From: Caballeronia insecticola
Lineage (GTDB): Bacteria > Pseudomonadota > Gammaproteobacteria > Burkholderiales > Burkholderiaceae
Assembly: GCF_000402035.1 (NCBI RefSeq)
Contig: NC_021287.1
Location: 806,001-870,000, forward strand
Reading direction: 5' to 3'
Length of the DNA stretch: 64,000 nt
Shown here: in pieces, positions 47,282 through 56,644 of the stretch
How positions within the stretch are numbered: the first letter of the stretch is position 1
How the letters are laid out: each line of letters starts with the position of its first letter
Notes under the pieces: generated by a model
Database searches by the model: none
Seen by the model: only the letters and a program-made list of their open reading frames with translations
Told to the model about the DNA's origin: nothing
Program-made: the position numbers and the translations under genes

Positions 47282-47896
47282 CTACGACGCGCTCATCATC
47301 CGCTCGACATACCGCGCAATCAGATCGATTTCCAGATTGACCTTCGACCCGGCCCTGAGCGCGCGCAGCGTCGTGACTTCGACGGTATGCGGAATCAGGT
47401 TGATGGAGAATTCGCAGCCATCGCTGCTATCGGTGACGGAATTCACGGTGAGACTTACGCCGTTGACCGTGACCGAGCCCTTGTAGGCCAGATATTTGCC
47501 GATGTCTTTCGGCGCGACGATGCGCAGTTCGTGCGATTCGCCCACCGGCTCGAACTTCGAGACAACGCCCAAACCGTCGACGTGACCCGAGACAAGGTGG
47601 CCGCCCAGCCGGTCGTGCGCGCGCAACGCCTTTTCCAGATTCACGTCCGCGCTCGCGTCGCTCAAGCCGACGGTCTTGTTAAGGCTTTCGCGCGACACGT
47701 CGACATCGAACGCGGTGGCGGACTTTTGAATCACCGTCATGCATGCGCCCTGAATGGCGATGCTGTCGCCGAGCTCGACATCGGCGAGATCGAGGCCGCC
47801 CGCGGCGATCGTCAGGCGCACGCCCGCTTGCGGTTCCGAACCGAGCGGGACGATTTTTTCGATGCGGCCCACCGCCGCGACAATTCCGGTAAACAT
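47282..47896 (-). CDS. ribE: Riboflavin synthase alpha chain
   Basis: The 204-residue protein consists of two homologous beta-barrel lumazine-binding repeats. The first begins MFTGIVAAVGRIEKIVPLG and contains GDSIAIQGACMTVI; the second contains GHVDGLGVVSKFEPVGESHELRIVAPK and KGSVTVNGVSLTVNSV. It dismutates two 6,7-dimethyl-8-ribityllumazine molecules into riboflavin and the pyrimidine precursor. It lies 31 bases after ribD. It is named ribC in E. coli and ribE in many other annotations. Confidence 0.96.
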   Translation of the reverse strand: MFTGIVAAVGRIEKIVPLGSEPQAGVRLTIAAGGLDLADVELGDSIAIQGACMTVIQKSATAFDVDVSRESLNKTVGLSDASADVNLEKALRAHDRLGGHLVSGHVDGLGVVSKFEPVGESHELRIVAPKDIGKYLAYKGSVTVNGVSLTVNSVTDSSDGCEFSINLIPHTVEVTTLRALRAGSKVNLEIDLIARYVERMMSAS

Positions 47897-47927
47897 CTCG
47901 AGCGTTTCCTTTAAGTCCAGACGTGAA

Positions 47928-49049
47928 TCAGCGCAATTCGCTGGCGACGTTCGCCTCGGCGAAGCGCGCGAGAATGCGCAGATCGTCGCCGAGCCGGTCG
48001 ATGCGATGAAACTTCAGATGCGGCCGCGCATCGAGGGTCGCGGGCGGCGCGAAGTCGAACATGCCGGGCGAGCTGCCGAGCAGGCTCGGCGCGAGATAGA
48101 CCAGCAATTCGTCGACGCAGCCTTCGCGCAGCAGCGAGCCGTTCAGCTTGTGACCCGCTTCCACATGCAATTCGTTGATGCCGCGATCGGCGAGCGCCGT
48201 GAGCATCGCGGGCAAATCGACCTTGCCGTGTTCGTTCGATAGCTCGACCAGATCCGCGCCTTTGTCGCGCAGTGCGTCGATGCGCGCGGGATCGGCGTCG
48301 GCCGCGTGGAAGATCCACGGCGGCGCGCCATCGAGAATGCGCGCGTGCATCGGCACGTCGAGACGGCTGTCGATCAGCACGCGTTGCGGCTGACGCGGCG
48401 TGTCCACCGCGCGCACGGTCAGTTGCGGATCGTCCTCGCGCACCGTGCCGATGCCCGTCAGGATCGCGCAGGCGCGGGCACGCCACGCGTGGCCATCCGC
48501 GCGCGCGTCCTCGCCGGTGATCCACTGGCTCTCGCCGGAGGGCAGACCCGTGCGGCCGTCGAGCGTCGCGGCGACCTTCATGCGCACCCACGGCCGCCTG
48601 CGCGTCATGCGAGACACGAAGCCGATGTTCATCTCATGCGCTTCGTTCGCGAGCAGGCCGCAGCGCACGTCGACGCCCGCGTCGCGCAGCATCGTGAGAC
48701 CGCGCCCCGATACCGCCGGGTTCGGATCTTCCATCGCGGCGATCACCTTCTCGACGCGCGCGTCGATGAGCGCGTGCGCGCACGGCGGCGTGCGCCCGAA
48801 ATGGCTGCACGGTTCGAGCGTCACGTATGCGGTCGCGCCGCGCGGGTCCTTGCCGCGTGCGCGGGCGTCCTTCAGCGCGCGCACTTCGGCGTGATCCTGG
48901 CCGGCCGGCTGCGTGAAGCCCATGCCGATCACTTCGCCGTTCTTGACGAGCACGCAGCCGACGCGCGGGTTTGGCGTCGTCGTGTACATGCCGCGCGAGG
49001 CCAACGCCAGCGCGCGTTCCATGTGGGTGAAGTCGGTTTGCGAGAACAT
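47928..49049 (-). CDS. ribD: Bifunctional riboflavin biosynthesis deaminase/reductase
   Basis: The 373-residue protein has an N-terminal zinc deaminase (HAEVRALKDARARGKDPRGATAYVTLEPCSHFGRTPPCAHALIDA, with H-A-E and PCSH...PPC ligands). From about residue 150 a reductase domain follows (RPWVRMKVAATLDGRTGLPSGESQWITGEDAR, INELHVEAGHKLNGSLL). It performs the second and third steps of the pathway after GTP cyclohydrolase II. It lies 18 bases downstream of hemL on the same strand. Confidence 0.97.
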   Translation of the reverse strand: MFSQTDFTHMERALALASRGMYTTTPNPRVGCVLVKNGEVIGMGFTQPAGQDHAEVRALKDARARGKDPRGATAYVTLEPCSHFGRTPPCAHALIDARVEKVIAAMEDPNPAVSGRGLTMLRDAGVDVRCGLLANEAHEMNIGFVSRMTRRRPWVRMKVAATLDGRTGLPSGESQWITGEDARADGHAWRARACAILTGIGTVREDDPQLTVRAVDTPRQPQRVLIDSRLDVPMHARILDGAPPWIFHAADADPARIDALRDKGADLVELSNEHGKVDLPAMLTALADRGINELHVEAGHKLNGSLLREGCVDELLVYLAPSLLGSSPGMFDFAPPATLDARPHLKFHRIDRLGDDLRILARFAEANVASELR

Positions 49050-49067
49050 CGGCGGGGCCCGGGCGCG

Positions 49068-50351
49068 TCAGGCCGCGAGCGACGCGAACGCGCCGCGCGC
49101 CGCATCGAGCGTCGCGCCGATCACGTCGTCGTCATGCGCGCTCGACACGAAACCCGCTTCGAACGCGGACGGCGCGAAGTACACGCCCGCATCGAGCATC
49201 GCGTGGAAGAACGCGTTGAAGCGCTTCGTGTCGCCCTGCGTGACCTGCGCGAAGCTCGCGGGCACCTGCTCGGCGAAGTACAGGCCGAACATGCCGCCGA
49301 TCGAATCGGCGGAGAAGGGCACTTTTGCTTCGCGCGCGGCGGCGGTGAGACCATCGACGAGCTTGCGGGTTTGTTTCGCCAGATCGTCATAGAAACCGGG
49401 GCGCTGGATCAGTTGCAGCGTCTTGAGGCCGGCCGCGACGGCAATCGGATTGCCCGAGAGCGTGCCCGCCTGATAAACGCCGCCGAGCGGCGCGAGATGC
49501 GCCATGATGTCGCGCCGTCCGCCGAACGCCGCCGCGGGCATGCCGCCGCCGATCACTTTGCCGAGACACGTGAGATCCGGCTTGATGCCGTAGACCTGCT
49601 GCGCGCCGCCGAGCGCGACGCGAAAGCCGCACATCACTTCGTCGAAAATCAGCACCGCGCCGTACTCGCTGCAGCGATCGCGCAGCGCGTTCAGGAACTC
49701 GGGCGTGGCGCGTACGAGATTCATGTTGCCGGCGACCGGCTCGACGATCACCGACGCGATCTCCGCGCCGAACGCCTGGAACGCCTCGTTCAGTTGCTCG
49801 ACGTTGTTGTATTCGAGTACGGTCGTGTGCTTCGCGATGTCCGCCGGGACGCCCGCCGAGGTCGGATTGCCGAACGTGAGCAGGCCCGAGCCCGCTTTCA
49901 CGAGCAAGCTGTCCGCGTGGCCGTGGTAGCAGCCTTCAAACTTGATGATCCGGCTGCGGCCCGTAAAGCCGCGCGCGAGGCGCAGCGCGCTCATCGTCGC
50001 TTCGGTGCCGGACGACACCATGCGCACCTGTTCGATCGACGGCACGAGCTTGCAGATTTCCTCGGCGATCTCGATTTCCGCCTCGGTCGGCGCGCCGAAC
50101 GAGAAACCGTGGGCGAGCACGCGCTGCACGGCGTCGAGCACTTCGGGGTGAACGTGGCCGAGGATCATCGGCCCCCATGAGCCGATGTAGTCGATATAGC
50201 GCTTGCCGTCCGCATCCCAGAAATACGGACCTTCCGCCCGCTCGATGAAGCGCGGCGTGCCGCCGACCGAGCGGAACGCCCGCACCGGCGAGTTCACGCC
50301 GCCGGGAATGGTTCGCTGGGCGCGTTCGAAGAGTGCTTGATTCTTGGACAT
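49068..50351 (-). CDS. hemL: Glutamate-1-semialdehyde 2,1-aminomutase
   Basis: The 427-residue PLP enzyme forms 5-aminolevulinate in the C5 heme pathway. [77 protein letters not shown] and [12 protein letters not shown] are all diagnostic. The Schiff-base Lys is in [24 protein letters not shown]. The ATG at 50351 is chosen over an upstream frame extension. It forms a leftward run with the rib genes. Confidence 0.97.
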   Translation of the reverse strand: MSKNQALFERAQRTIPGGVNSPVRAFRSVGGTPRFIERAEGPYFWDADGKRYIDYIGSWGPMILGHVHPEVLDAVQRVLAHGFSFGAPTEAEIEIAEEICKLVPSIEQVRMVSSGTEATMSALRLARGFTGRSRIIKFEGCYHGHADSLLVKAGSGLLTFGNPTSAGVPADIAKHTTVLEYNNVEQLNEAFQAFGAEIASVIVEPVAGNMNLVRATPEFLNALRDRCSEYGAVLIFDEVMCGFRVALGGAQQVYGIKPDLTCLGKVIGGGMPAAAFGGRRDIMAHLAPLGGVYQAGTLSGNPIAVAAGLKTLQLIQRPGFYDDLAKQTRKLVDGLTAAAREAKVPFSADSIGGMFGLYFAEQVPASFAQVTQGDTKRFNAFFHAMLDAGVYFAPSAFEAGFVSSAHDDDVIGATLDAARGAFASLAA

Positions 50352-50516
50352 GGATTGAGGCCTGCGCAGAAAAGGAATGCGGGAGTCGCGAGGGACGGGC
50401 ACAAGGCCCGGGAGCGAGAAGCGCGGCGAAAAAGCGCGGCGCGCAAGACGCACGGTCCGACGCGAGAATCGTTGCTGAAATTGTACCGGAGTCGTTGGGA
50501 ACGGGCCGCGTCGGGC

Positions 50517-50993
50517 CTAGGTCGCGTTCGGCAGCCTGGCGGCCCCGGCGGACGCACGCCGCCCCGTGCGGGCGGTCCAGAGCTTTTCGAGCGCGCCTTC
50601 GGCGACCGGCTTGATGAGCGTGCCGGACATCTGCGCGTCCCACGTCTGCACCGAAAACGGATGCGCCCGCAGTTCGTCGCGCGTCACGACGACGTGCTCG
50701 TGCGCATCGACGAGCCAGTCGTACACGAAGTCGATGCACAGCCGATAGCCGCGTTTGCTGCCCGCGTCGGGCACTTCATACGGCGCGCGCGTCACCCAGC
50801 CCGACGCGAACACGCCCTTCGGCTCCTGCGACACGCGATGCACGAACACACGATCGCCCGGCATGAGCCCGCGCGCCGTGCCGCAGCCCCACGCATCGGC
50901 GACGGCTTCGCCCGCGGCCACTCGCCGCGCGATGTCGGGGAGTTCGGGCCACGGCCATTTCTTGGGGCTCCAGATCAGCAGGAAGGCGGTCAT
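50517..50993 (-). CDS. EVE/PUA-like domain protein of 158 residues
   Basis: The sequence LLIWSPKKWPWPELPDIARRVAAGEAVADAWGCGTARGLMPGDRVFVHRVSQEPKGVFASGWVT resembles EVE-type PUA-like folds. These have the form a basic/aromatic entry, a GxxxGDxVF strand and a GxxAxGxV strand, and several bind modified bases in DNA or RNA. No nuclease domain is attached. The C-terminus ends in a GC-rich basic tail. The function is unknown; a modified-base reader is conjecture. The gene lies alone between hemL and the divergent MFS gene. Confidence 0.7.
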   Translation of the reverse strand: MTAFLLIWSPKKWPWPELPDIARRVAAGEAVADAWGCGTARGLMPGDRVFVHRVSQEPKGVFASGWVTRAPYEVPDAGSKRGYRLCIDFVYDWLVDAHEHVVVTRDELRAHPFSVQTWDAQMSGTLIKPVAEGALEKLWTARTGRRASAGAARLPNAT

Positions 50994-51184
50994 CGGATCG
51001 GCGTGACAGGTCTCGAGGAAAGCGCCGAGCTTAGCAAAACACGGCCGTCAGGGCCGGATCGCGGCGGGGCGTCGCGTACAATGGTCGTTCGCTTGCGTCG
51101 CCTTCGCCACTCACGGGTCGTTCACGAACGGGTCGTTCACGATCGCGGCGCGCAGCCTCCACTTATCCCCGTCTTGCGAACTCC

Positions 51185-52396
51185 ATGCCCGATTCCACCC
51201 GGCGCCGGCCCGATGGCCGGCTGATCCTGTTGCTCGGCGCACTCGCCGCGTGCGGCCCGCTGTCGATCGACATGTATCTGCCGAGCCTGCCCGCGCTCGC
51301 GGCCTCGTTCGGCACCAGCCCGGCCGCCGCCCAGACCACGCTGACGAGCTTCATGTTCGGCTTTTCGTTCGGCATGCTGCTCTACGGTCCGCTTTCCGAT
51401 GCCTACGGCCGCCGGCCGGTCCTGCTCGGCGGCATTCTGCTGTACGCGGTCGCGAGCATCGGCTGCGTGGCGGCGTTCTCCATCGACGCGCTCGTCTTCG
51501 TGCGTTTTCTGCAGGCGCTCGGCGCGGGCGCGGCGTCGGTGCTCGCGCGCGCCATTGCCCGTGACGCGCACGCGCCGTCCGACGCCGCCCGCGTACTGTC
51601 GATGCTGTCCATCGTCACCTCGATCGGCCCGCTGCTCGCGCCGCTGATCGGCGGGCAATTGCTGCTCTTGGGCGGCTGGCGCGTGGTGTTCGTCGCGCTG
51701 ACGCTGTTCGGCATCACGTGCGCGGTGACCGCCTATTTGCGCGTGCCGGAAACCTGGCCGAAGGAGAAGCGCGCGAGCGCGGCAGTGGGCAAATCGTTCG
51801 CCGCGTACGGGCATCTGCTGACCGATCCGGTCACGTGGGGCCACATGATGTGCGGCGGCATGGCATTCGCGTCGATGTTCGCCTATATCACCGCGACGCC
51901 GTTCGTCTACATCGACTACTTTCATGTGAAGCCGCAGCACTACGGGCTGCTGTTCGGGCTGAATATCGTCGGCATCATCGCGGGGAACGTGCTCAACACG
52001 AAGTTCGTCGGGCGTCTGGGCGCCATGAAGATGATCTCGGCCGCGTCGTTCGTGAGCGTCGTGGCGGCGCTCGCGGTCGCGCTCGTCGCGCTGACGGGCT
52101 GGGGCGGACTGTGGTCGATCGTCGTGTGCCTGTTCTTCGTGGTCGGCGTGGTCGGCCTGCTGTCGGCCAATTGCACGACCGAACTCATGCACCGCTATCC
52201 GCGCAACGCGGGCGCGGCCGCCGCCGTGTTCGGGGCGATGCAGCTCGCGCTCGGCGCGCTGTCGAGCCTCGCCGTGGGCTTCTTCCACGATGTCTCGCCG
52301 CACGGCATGGGCATCGTGATCGGCGTGTGCGGGGTGCTGACCTTCGCCGGGCGCACGCTGGTGCTGCGCTCGCATGCGGCGCCCGTGAAGGTCTGA
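51185..52396 (+). CDS. Bcr/CflA family multidrug efflux MFS transporter
   Basis: The 403-residue inner-membrane protein has 12 helices. It belongs to the Bcr/CflA branch of DHA1 drug/proton antiporters: LAACGPLSIDMYLPSLPALAASFGTSPAAAQTTLTSFMFGFSFGMLLYGPLSDAYGRRPVLLGG is diagnostic, with motif A GPLSDAYGRRPVLL. RFLQALGAGAASVLARAIARD is the family C-like motif. Relatives export bicyclomycin, chloramphenicol or sulphonamides; the substrate here is unknown. Its stop lies 1 base from the stop of the convergent peptidase gene, with no terminator between. Confidence 0.93.
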   Translation: MPDSTRRRPDGRLILLLGALAACGPLSIDMYLPSLPALAASFGTSPAAAQTTLTSFMFGFSFGMLLYGPLSDAYGRRPVLLGGILLYAVASIGCVAAFSIDALVFVRFLQALGAGAASVLARAIARDAHAPSDAARVLSMLSIVTSIGPLLAPLIGGQLLLLGGWRVVFVALTLFGITCAVTAYLRVPETWPKEKRASAAVGKSFAAYGHLLTDPVTWGHMMCGGMAFASMFAYITATPFVYIDYFHVKPQHYGLLFGLNIVGIIAGNVLNTKFVGRLGAMKMISAASFVSVVAALAVALVALTGWGGLWSIVVCLFFVVGVVGLLSANCTTELMHRYPRNAGAAAAVFGAMQLALGALSSLAVGFFHDVSPHGMGIVIGVCGVLTFAGRTLVLRSHAAPVKV

Positions 52397-52397
52397 A

Positions 52398-54509
52398 TCA
52401 GGCGAGCGGTCCGATCGTCGTGGCGAGAAAGGTGAAGGCCGCCGCTTCCGCCTGCGCGATCGCTCCCGGCTCCACGCCCGCGCCGTGTCCGCCTTCGCCG
52501 GTTTCCTGATACCAGACCTGGCCGTGGCCCTGCGCCTGCATCTTCGCGGCCATCTTGCGCGCGTGGCCGGGATGCACGCGGTCATCGCTCGTCGATGACG
52601 TGAACAGCGCCGGCGGATACGCAACCTCCGCCTTCACGTTCTGATACGGCGAATAGCCGAGGAGATGGCGCAGATCGTCGGCGTCGTCGGGGTCGCCGTA
52701 TTCGTCGATCCACGAAGCTCCCTGCAGCAGCATGTGAAAGCGCGCCATGTCGAGCAGCGGAACTTCCGAAAGCACCGCGCCGAACAGGTCCGGGCGCTGC
52801 ACCATGCATGCGCCGGTCAGCAGGCCGCCGTTGCTGCCGCCGCGAATCGCGAGTTGCTTCGGTGTGGTGACGCCGGTGTCGACGAGCGCCTGCGCCACCG
52901 CGATGAAGTCATCGAACGATATCTGGCGATTTTCGCGCAGCGCCGCCTGATGCCACGCCGGCCCGAATTCGCCGCCGCCGCGGATGTTGCCGACCGCGTA
53001 AAGCCCGCCGCGTTCGAGCCAGGCGATGCCGGTTGTCGCCTCGTAGCCGGGATCGAGCGCCACTTCGAAGCCGCCGTAGCCGTAGAGCAGGCAAGCGCGC
53101 GCGGCCGTGTTCGTTTCGATGTCCCGTCCAATCAGCCAGTACGGAATGCGCTCGCCGTCCGGCGCGACGGCGTGGCGGCGCACGGCGGAAAGGCCGGTTG
53201 CGTCGAATTGCGCGGGCAGGCGTGCGAGCAGTTGCCACGGTGCATCGCTCGCGAGATCGGCGTGATACAGCGTCGGCGGCATCAGAAAGTGTTCGACGTG
53301 GATGAGCACGGTGTCGTCGCGCTCGCTGTCGATCGAATCGACGTACGACTGGCTCGCCTCGGGCAGCGCGAATTCGCGTTGCTGCCACGCGTCATCGAAT
53401 GCGGCGGGCGGGCGCAGCAGCGTGACGCGCGGCGCGCCGTCGTCCATCTGCGAGACGATCAGCCAGTGTTTCGTGAAGTCGATGCCCGCAAGCACGAGCC
53501 GCTCCGACGGCGTGAACAACGCAGTGAACTGGCGTGAGCCGGCGAGGAACGCGTCGCGCCGGATGACCGTCAGCGTGCCGGGCGCGTGGCGGCGGCCGCC
53601 CGCGTTCCAGTGCTTGCGCGGCGTGACGAAGAGCCAGCCGTTCCAGTGCTCGATCTCCGCGTGCGACGGCAGGTCGTACTGGCGCCATTCGTTGACCGTT
53701 TCGTCGAGCCAGTAGTTGAGCGTGTCATAAAACGTCACCGCGCGCGAGGCGAGATGCAGCTTTTCGATGGGATCGTAGTCCACGCCCGCCGACACGTCGC
53801 GCCGTTGGCCGTCGAACACGACGGGCGCATCGGCGAGCGGCGTGCCGCGCTTCCAGCGCCGCGCCTGGCGCGGGAAGCCGGACGTGGTGAGCGCGGGGCG
53901 CGGGTTCGTCTTGCTGTCGTCCCAGCCGACATAGACCGTGTCGCGATCGATCCACGAGATGTCGTGCTTGCCGACATCGGGCAGCACGAAGCCATCCGCG
54001 ACGAAACGCTTGGTCGCGATATCGAACTCGCGCACCATGCACGCGTCCGAGCCGCCCGGCGACAGGCTCACGAGCGCGCGGTCGTAGCCGGGGTAGAGCA
54101 GGTCGAAGTCGGCGAGCGCCCAGCGGGTGTCGTCGCCGGTGCGGGTGTTGAGGTCGAGCGCGTCGACGTCGAGGATCGTGTCCCATTCGGGCGCGCCGGT
54201 GAGCCACGCGTTCCAAGGCGTGCGGCGGACGATGCCGAGCGGATGCGCGTCGTCGTGCCAAATGTTGTAGGCCCAGTCGCCGTAACGCGAGCAGGTGACG
54301 ATGCGATCCTTCGACGTGTACGCTTTTTCGAGCCTCGCGGCGAGCGCGCGGGCGTCGGCGGTACTGCCGAACGCGGCCTCGGTGCGGCGGTTCTGGGCAT
54401 CGACCCAGGCTTGCGTTTTCGGGTCGTCGAGCGCTTCGAGGCCGATGAAGGGATCGGGACCGTCGGCGGGTGTCCAGGCGAGTTCGGGATGCGAGGAGAG
54501 AAAGCTCAT
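52398..54509 (-). CDS. Prolyl oligopeptidase family (S9A) serine peptidase
   Basis: The 703-residue enzyme has an N-terminal beta-propeller domain (about residues 70-410) and a C-terminal alpha/beta-hydrolase domain. The nucleophile Ser is in AIRGGSNGGLLTGACMVQRPDLFGA, the Asp in TSSTSDDRVHPGHARKMAAKM and the His in TGEGGHGAG. YGYGGFEVALDPGY and GGGEFGPAWHQAALRENRQISFDDFIAVAQAL are typical of S9A. It should cleave peptides after proline or related residues. No signal peptide is visible at the chosen start (MSFLSSHPELAWTPADGPDPFIG), so it is probably cytoplasmic. Confidence 0.92.
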   Translation of the reverse strand: MSFLSSHPELAWTPADGPDPFIGLEALDDPKTQAWVDAQNRRTEAAFGSTADARALAARLEKAYTSKDRIVTCSRYGDWAYNIWHDDAHPLGIVRRTPWNAWLTGAPEWDTILDVDALDLNTRTGDDTRWALADFDLLYPGYDRALVSLSPGGSDACMVREFDIATKRFVADGFVLPDVGKHDISWIDRDTVYVGWDDSKTNPRPALTTSGFPRQARRWKRGTPLADAPVVFDGQRRDVSAGVDYDPIEKLHLASRAVTFYDTLNYWLDETVNEWRQYDLPSHAEIEHWNGWLFVTPRKHWNAGGRRHAPGTLTVIRRDAFLAGSRQFTALFTPSERLVLAGIDFTKHWLIVSQMDDGAPRVTLLRPPAAFDDAWQQREFALPEASQSYVDSIDSERDDTVLIHVEHFLMPPTLYHADLASDAPWQLLARLPAQFDATGLSAVRRHAVAPDGERIPYWLIGRDIETNTAARACLLYGYGGFEVALDPGYEATTGIAWLERGGLYAVGNIRGGGEFGPAWHQAALRENRQISFDDFIAVAQALVDTGVTTPKQLAIRGGSNGGLLTGACMVQRPDLFGAVLSEVPLLDMARFHMLLQGASWIDEYGDPDDADDLRHLLGYSPYQNVKAEVAYPPALFTSSTSDDRVHPGHARKMAAKMQAQGHGQVWYQETGEGGHGAGVEPGAIAQAEAAAFTFLATTIGPLA

Positions 54510-54568
54510 GCGAGGCGGGCAATTCCAAAGTGCAAAACGCCGATTGTGCCCTGTAATGGCCCCGCCAT

Positions 54569-54595
54569 GAAAAACGCCACGGCTCACCGTGGCGT
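54569..54595 (-). terminator. Intrinsic terminator of the sugar ABC transporter operon
   Basis: The minus strand carries ACGCCACGG/CCGTGGCGT arms around a TGAG loop followed by five T, 24 bases after the ATPase stop codon. Confidence 0.87.
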
Positions 54596-54618
54596 CGGAA
54601 CTCGATCGGACAGCAAGC

Positions 54619-55737
54619 TTACGCCAGCCGCTCCTCCGTCTGCGGATCGAACAGCACGGCTTTCGACACATCGAACAACAGCGTCATGGTCGACGTCGGC
54701 TGCGGATTGGACGCCGGATGCACGCGCGACACGATGCGTTTGCCGTTCACCTGCGCGAACACGAGCGTGTCCGGGCCGGTCGGCTCGATCACATCGACGC
54801 GCACATCGACCGGTTGCAGGCTCGTATCGGAGACATCGTGGGCGCTGCGCGAATCGGTGATGCGTTCCGGGCGCAGGCCGAGAATCACGTCCTGACCGAC
54901 CTTGGCGCGCAGACGGCCCGCATCGAACGGCAGATTCAGCACTTTCTGCGCGACGCCCGTATTCAGTTGCAGACCTACGCCCGCGCCCGACTCGACCAGC
55001 TTGCCGCTGATGAAGTTCATCGGCGGCGCGCCGATAAAGCCCGCCACGAACAGGTTCGACGGCGAATCGTAGATTTCCTGCGGCGCGCCGAACTGCTGCA
55101 CGATGCCGTCTTTCATCACCGCGATGCGGTCGCCGAGCGTCATCGCTTCGATCTGATCGTGCGTCACGTAGACGATCGTCGTGCCAAGGCGCTGATGCAG
55201 CAGCTTGATCTCCGAACGCATCTCGATACGCAGCTTCGCGTCGAGGTTCGAGAGCGGCTCGTCGAACAGGAACATCACCGGATCGCGTGCGAGCGCGCGG
55301 CCCATCGCGACGCGCTGACGCTGCCCGCCCGACAGTTGCCCCGGCTTGCGGTCCAGCAGATGGCCGATCTGCAGCGTTTCCGACACGCGATCGACGATCT
55401 TCTTCTGTTCGTCCTTCGGCACCTTGCGGATGTTGAGGCCGAACGAGATGTTCTCGCGCACGCTCATCGAAGGGTAGAGCGCGTAGGACTGGAACACCAT
55501 CGCGATGTCGCGGTCCTTAGGCGAAAGGTTGTTCACCGTCTTGCCGTCGATCATGATGTCGCCCTGCGTCACGGTCTCCAGCCCCGCGATCATGTTGAGC
55601 AAGGTCGACTTGCCGCAGCCCGAGCCGCCGACGAGGATCAGGAACTGACCGTCCTCGATTTCGATGTTGACGCCCTTGAGAACCGGCACCCCGTTCGGGT
55701 AGGTCTTGTACACGTCACGGATGGAAAGGCTTGCCAT
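54619..55737 (-). CDS. Sugar ABC transporter ATP-binding protein (UgpC/MalK type)
   Basis: The 372-residue ATPase has Walker A GGSGCGKST, the Q-loop MVFQSYALYPSMSV, the signature QLSGGQRQRVAMGRAL, Walker B VMFLFDEPLSNLDA and the switch His in VYVTHDQIEAMTLGD. The C-terminal TOBE regulatory domain (about residues 240-372) includes ILGLRPERITD. It energises the two permeases upstream. Similar proteins serve glucose, mannose or glycerol-phosphate importers; the linkage to zwf-pgl-glk argues for glucose or a related hexose. Confidence 0.95.
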   Translation of the reverse strand: MASLSIRDVYKTYPNGVPVLKGVNIEIEDGQFLILVGGSGCGKSTLLNMIAGLETVTQGDIMIDGKTVNNLSPKDRDIAMVFQSYALYPSMSVRENISFGLNIRKVPKDEQKKIVDRVSETLQIGHLLDRKPGQLSGGQRQRVAMGRALARDPVMFLFDEPLSNLDAKLRIEMRSEIKLLHQRLGTTIVYVTHDQIEAMTLGDRIAVMKDGIVQQFGAPQEIYDSPSNLFVAGFIGAPPMNFISGKLVESGAGVGLQLNTGVAQKVLNLPFDAGRLRAKVGQDVILGLRPERITDSRSAHDVSDTSLQPVDVRVDVIEPTGPDTLVFAQVNGKRIVSRVHPASNPQPTSTMTLLFDVSKAVLFDPQTEERLA

Positions 55738-55786
55738 GTGAATCCTCTATGTGGTCTTTGCCGAAAGGGGAGCGCGTCGCGCGCGA

Positions 55787-56644
55787 TCAACCCTTCACCG
55801 CGCCGGCCGTCAGCCCGCGCACGAAATAACGTCCCGCAATCATGTAGACGAGAATGGTCGGCATGGCGGCGATGATCGCGCCCGCCATGTCCACGTTGTA
55901 TTCCTTCACGCCCGTCGACGTGTTCACGAGGTTGTTCAGCGCCACTGTGATCGGCATGGAATCCACGCCCGAAAACACGATACCGAACAGGAAGTCGTTC
56001 CAGATCTGCGTGAATTGCCAGATCAGGCACACCATGAAGATCGGCAGCGACACGGGCAGCAGAATCTTCGTGAAGATCGTGAAGAAGCCCGCACCGTCGA
56101 TACGCGCCGCCTTCACGAGCTCCGCCGGAATGCTCACGTAGAAGTTGCGGAAGAACATCGTCGTGAACGCAATGCCGTAGATCACGTGAACCAGCACGAG
56201 GCCGGTCGTGGTGTTCGAGAGGCCGAGCAAGCCTTGCAGACGCGCCATCGGCAGCAGAATCGCCTGGAACGGGATGAAGCAGCCGACCAGGAGCACCGTG
56301 AACATTGCGTCCGCGCCGCGGAAGCGCCAGTGCGTGAGCACGTAACCGTTGAACGCGCCGATGAACGACGAGATCAGCACGGCCGGAATCACCATGCGCA
56401 CCGAGTTCATGAAGAACGGCTCCATGCCGTCGCAGCGCACGCCGGTACAGGCTTCCTGCCATGCCTTGACCCACGGCGCGAAGGTGAAGTGCGTGGGCGG
56501 CGTGAGCAGGTTGCCCGTGCGCAGCTGGTCGAGATCCTTGAAGGAGGTCGACAGCATCACGTAGATCGGGAACAGGAAGTAAAGCGCGAAAAGAATCAGC
56601 ACCGCGTAAATGACGGCGCGGCTGATCGTCATCTTAGGCTGCAT
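55787..56644 (-). CDS. Carbohydrate ABC transporter permease (MalG/GtsC-like)
   Basis: The 285-residue protein has six membrane helices (starting ISRAVIYAVLILFALYFLFPIYVMLSTSFKD). It carries the ATPase-contacting EAA-type loop EHSGG-equivalent here as VSIPAELVKAARIDGAGFFTIFTKILLPVSLPIFMV. Its start overlaps the end of the upstream permease gene by 11 bases. It forms the translocation channel with the other permease. Confidence 0.93.
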   Translation of the reverse strand: MQPKMTISRAVIYAVLILFALYFLFPIYVMLSTSFKDLDQLRTGNLLTPPTHFTFAPWVKAWQEACTGVRCDGMEPFFMNSVRMVIPAVLISSFIGAFNGYVLTHWRFRGADAMFTVLLVGCFIPFQAILLPMARLQGLLGLSNTTTGLVLVHVIYGIAFTTMFFRNFYVSIPAELVKAARIDGAGFFTIFTKILLPVSLPIFMVCLIWQFTQIWNDFLFGIVFSGVDSMPITVALNNLVNTSTGVKEYNVDMAGAIIAAMPTILVYMIAGRYFVRGLTAGAVKG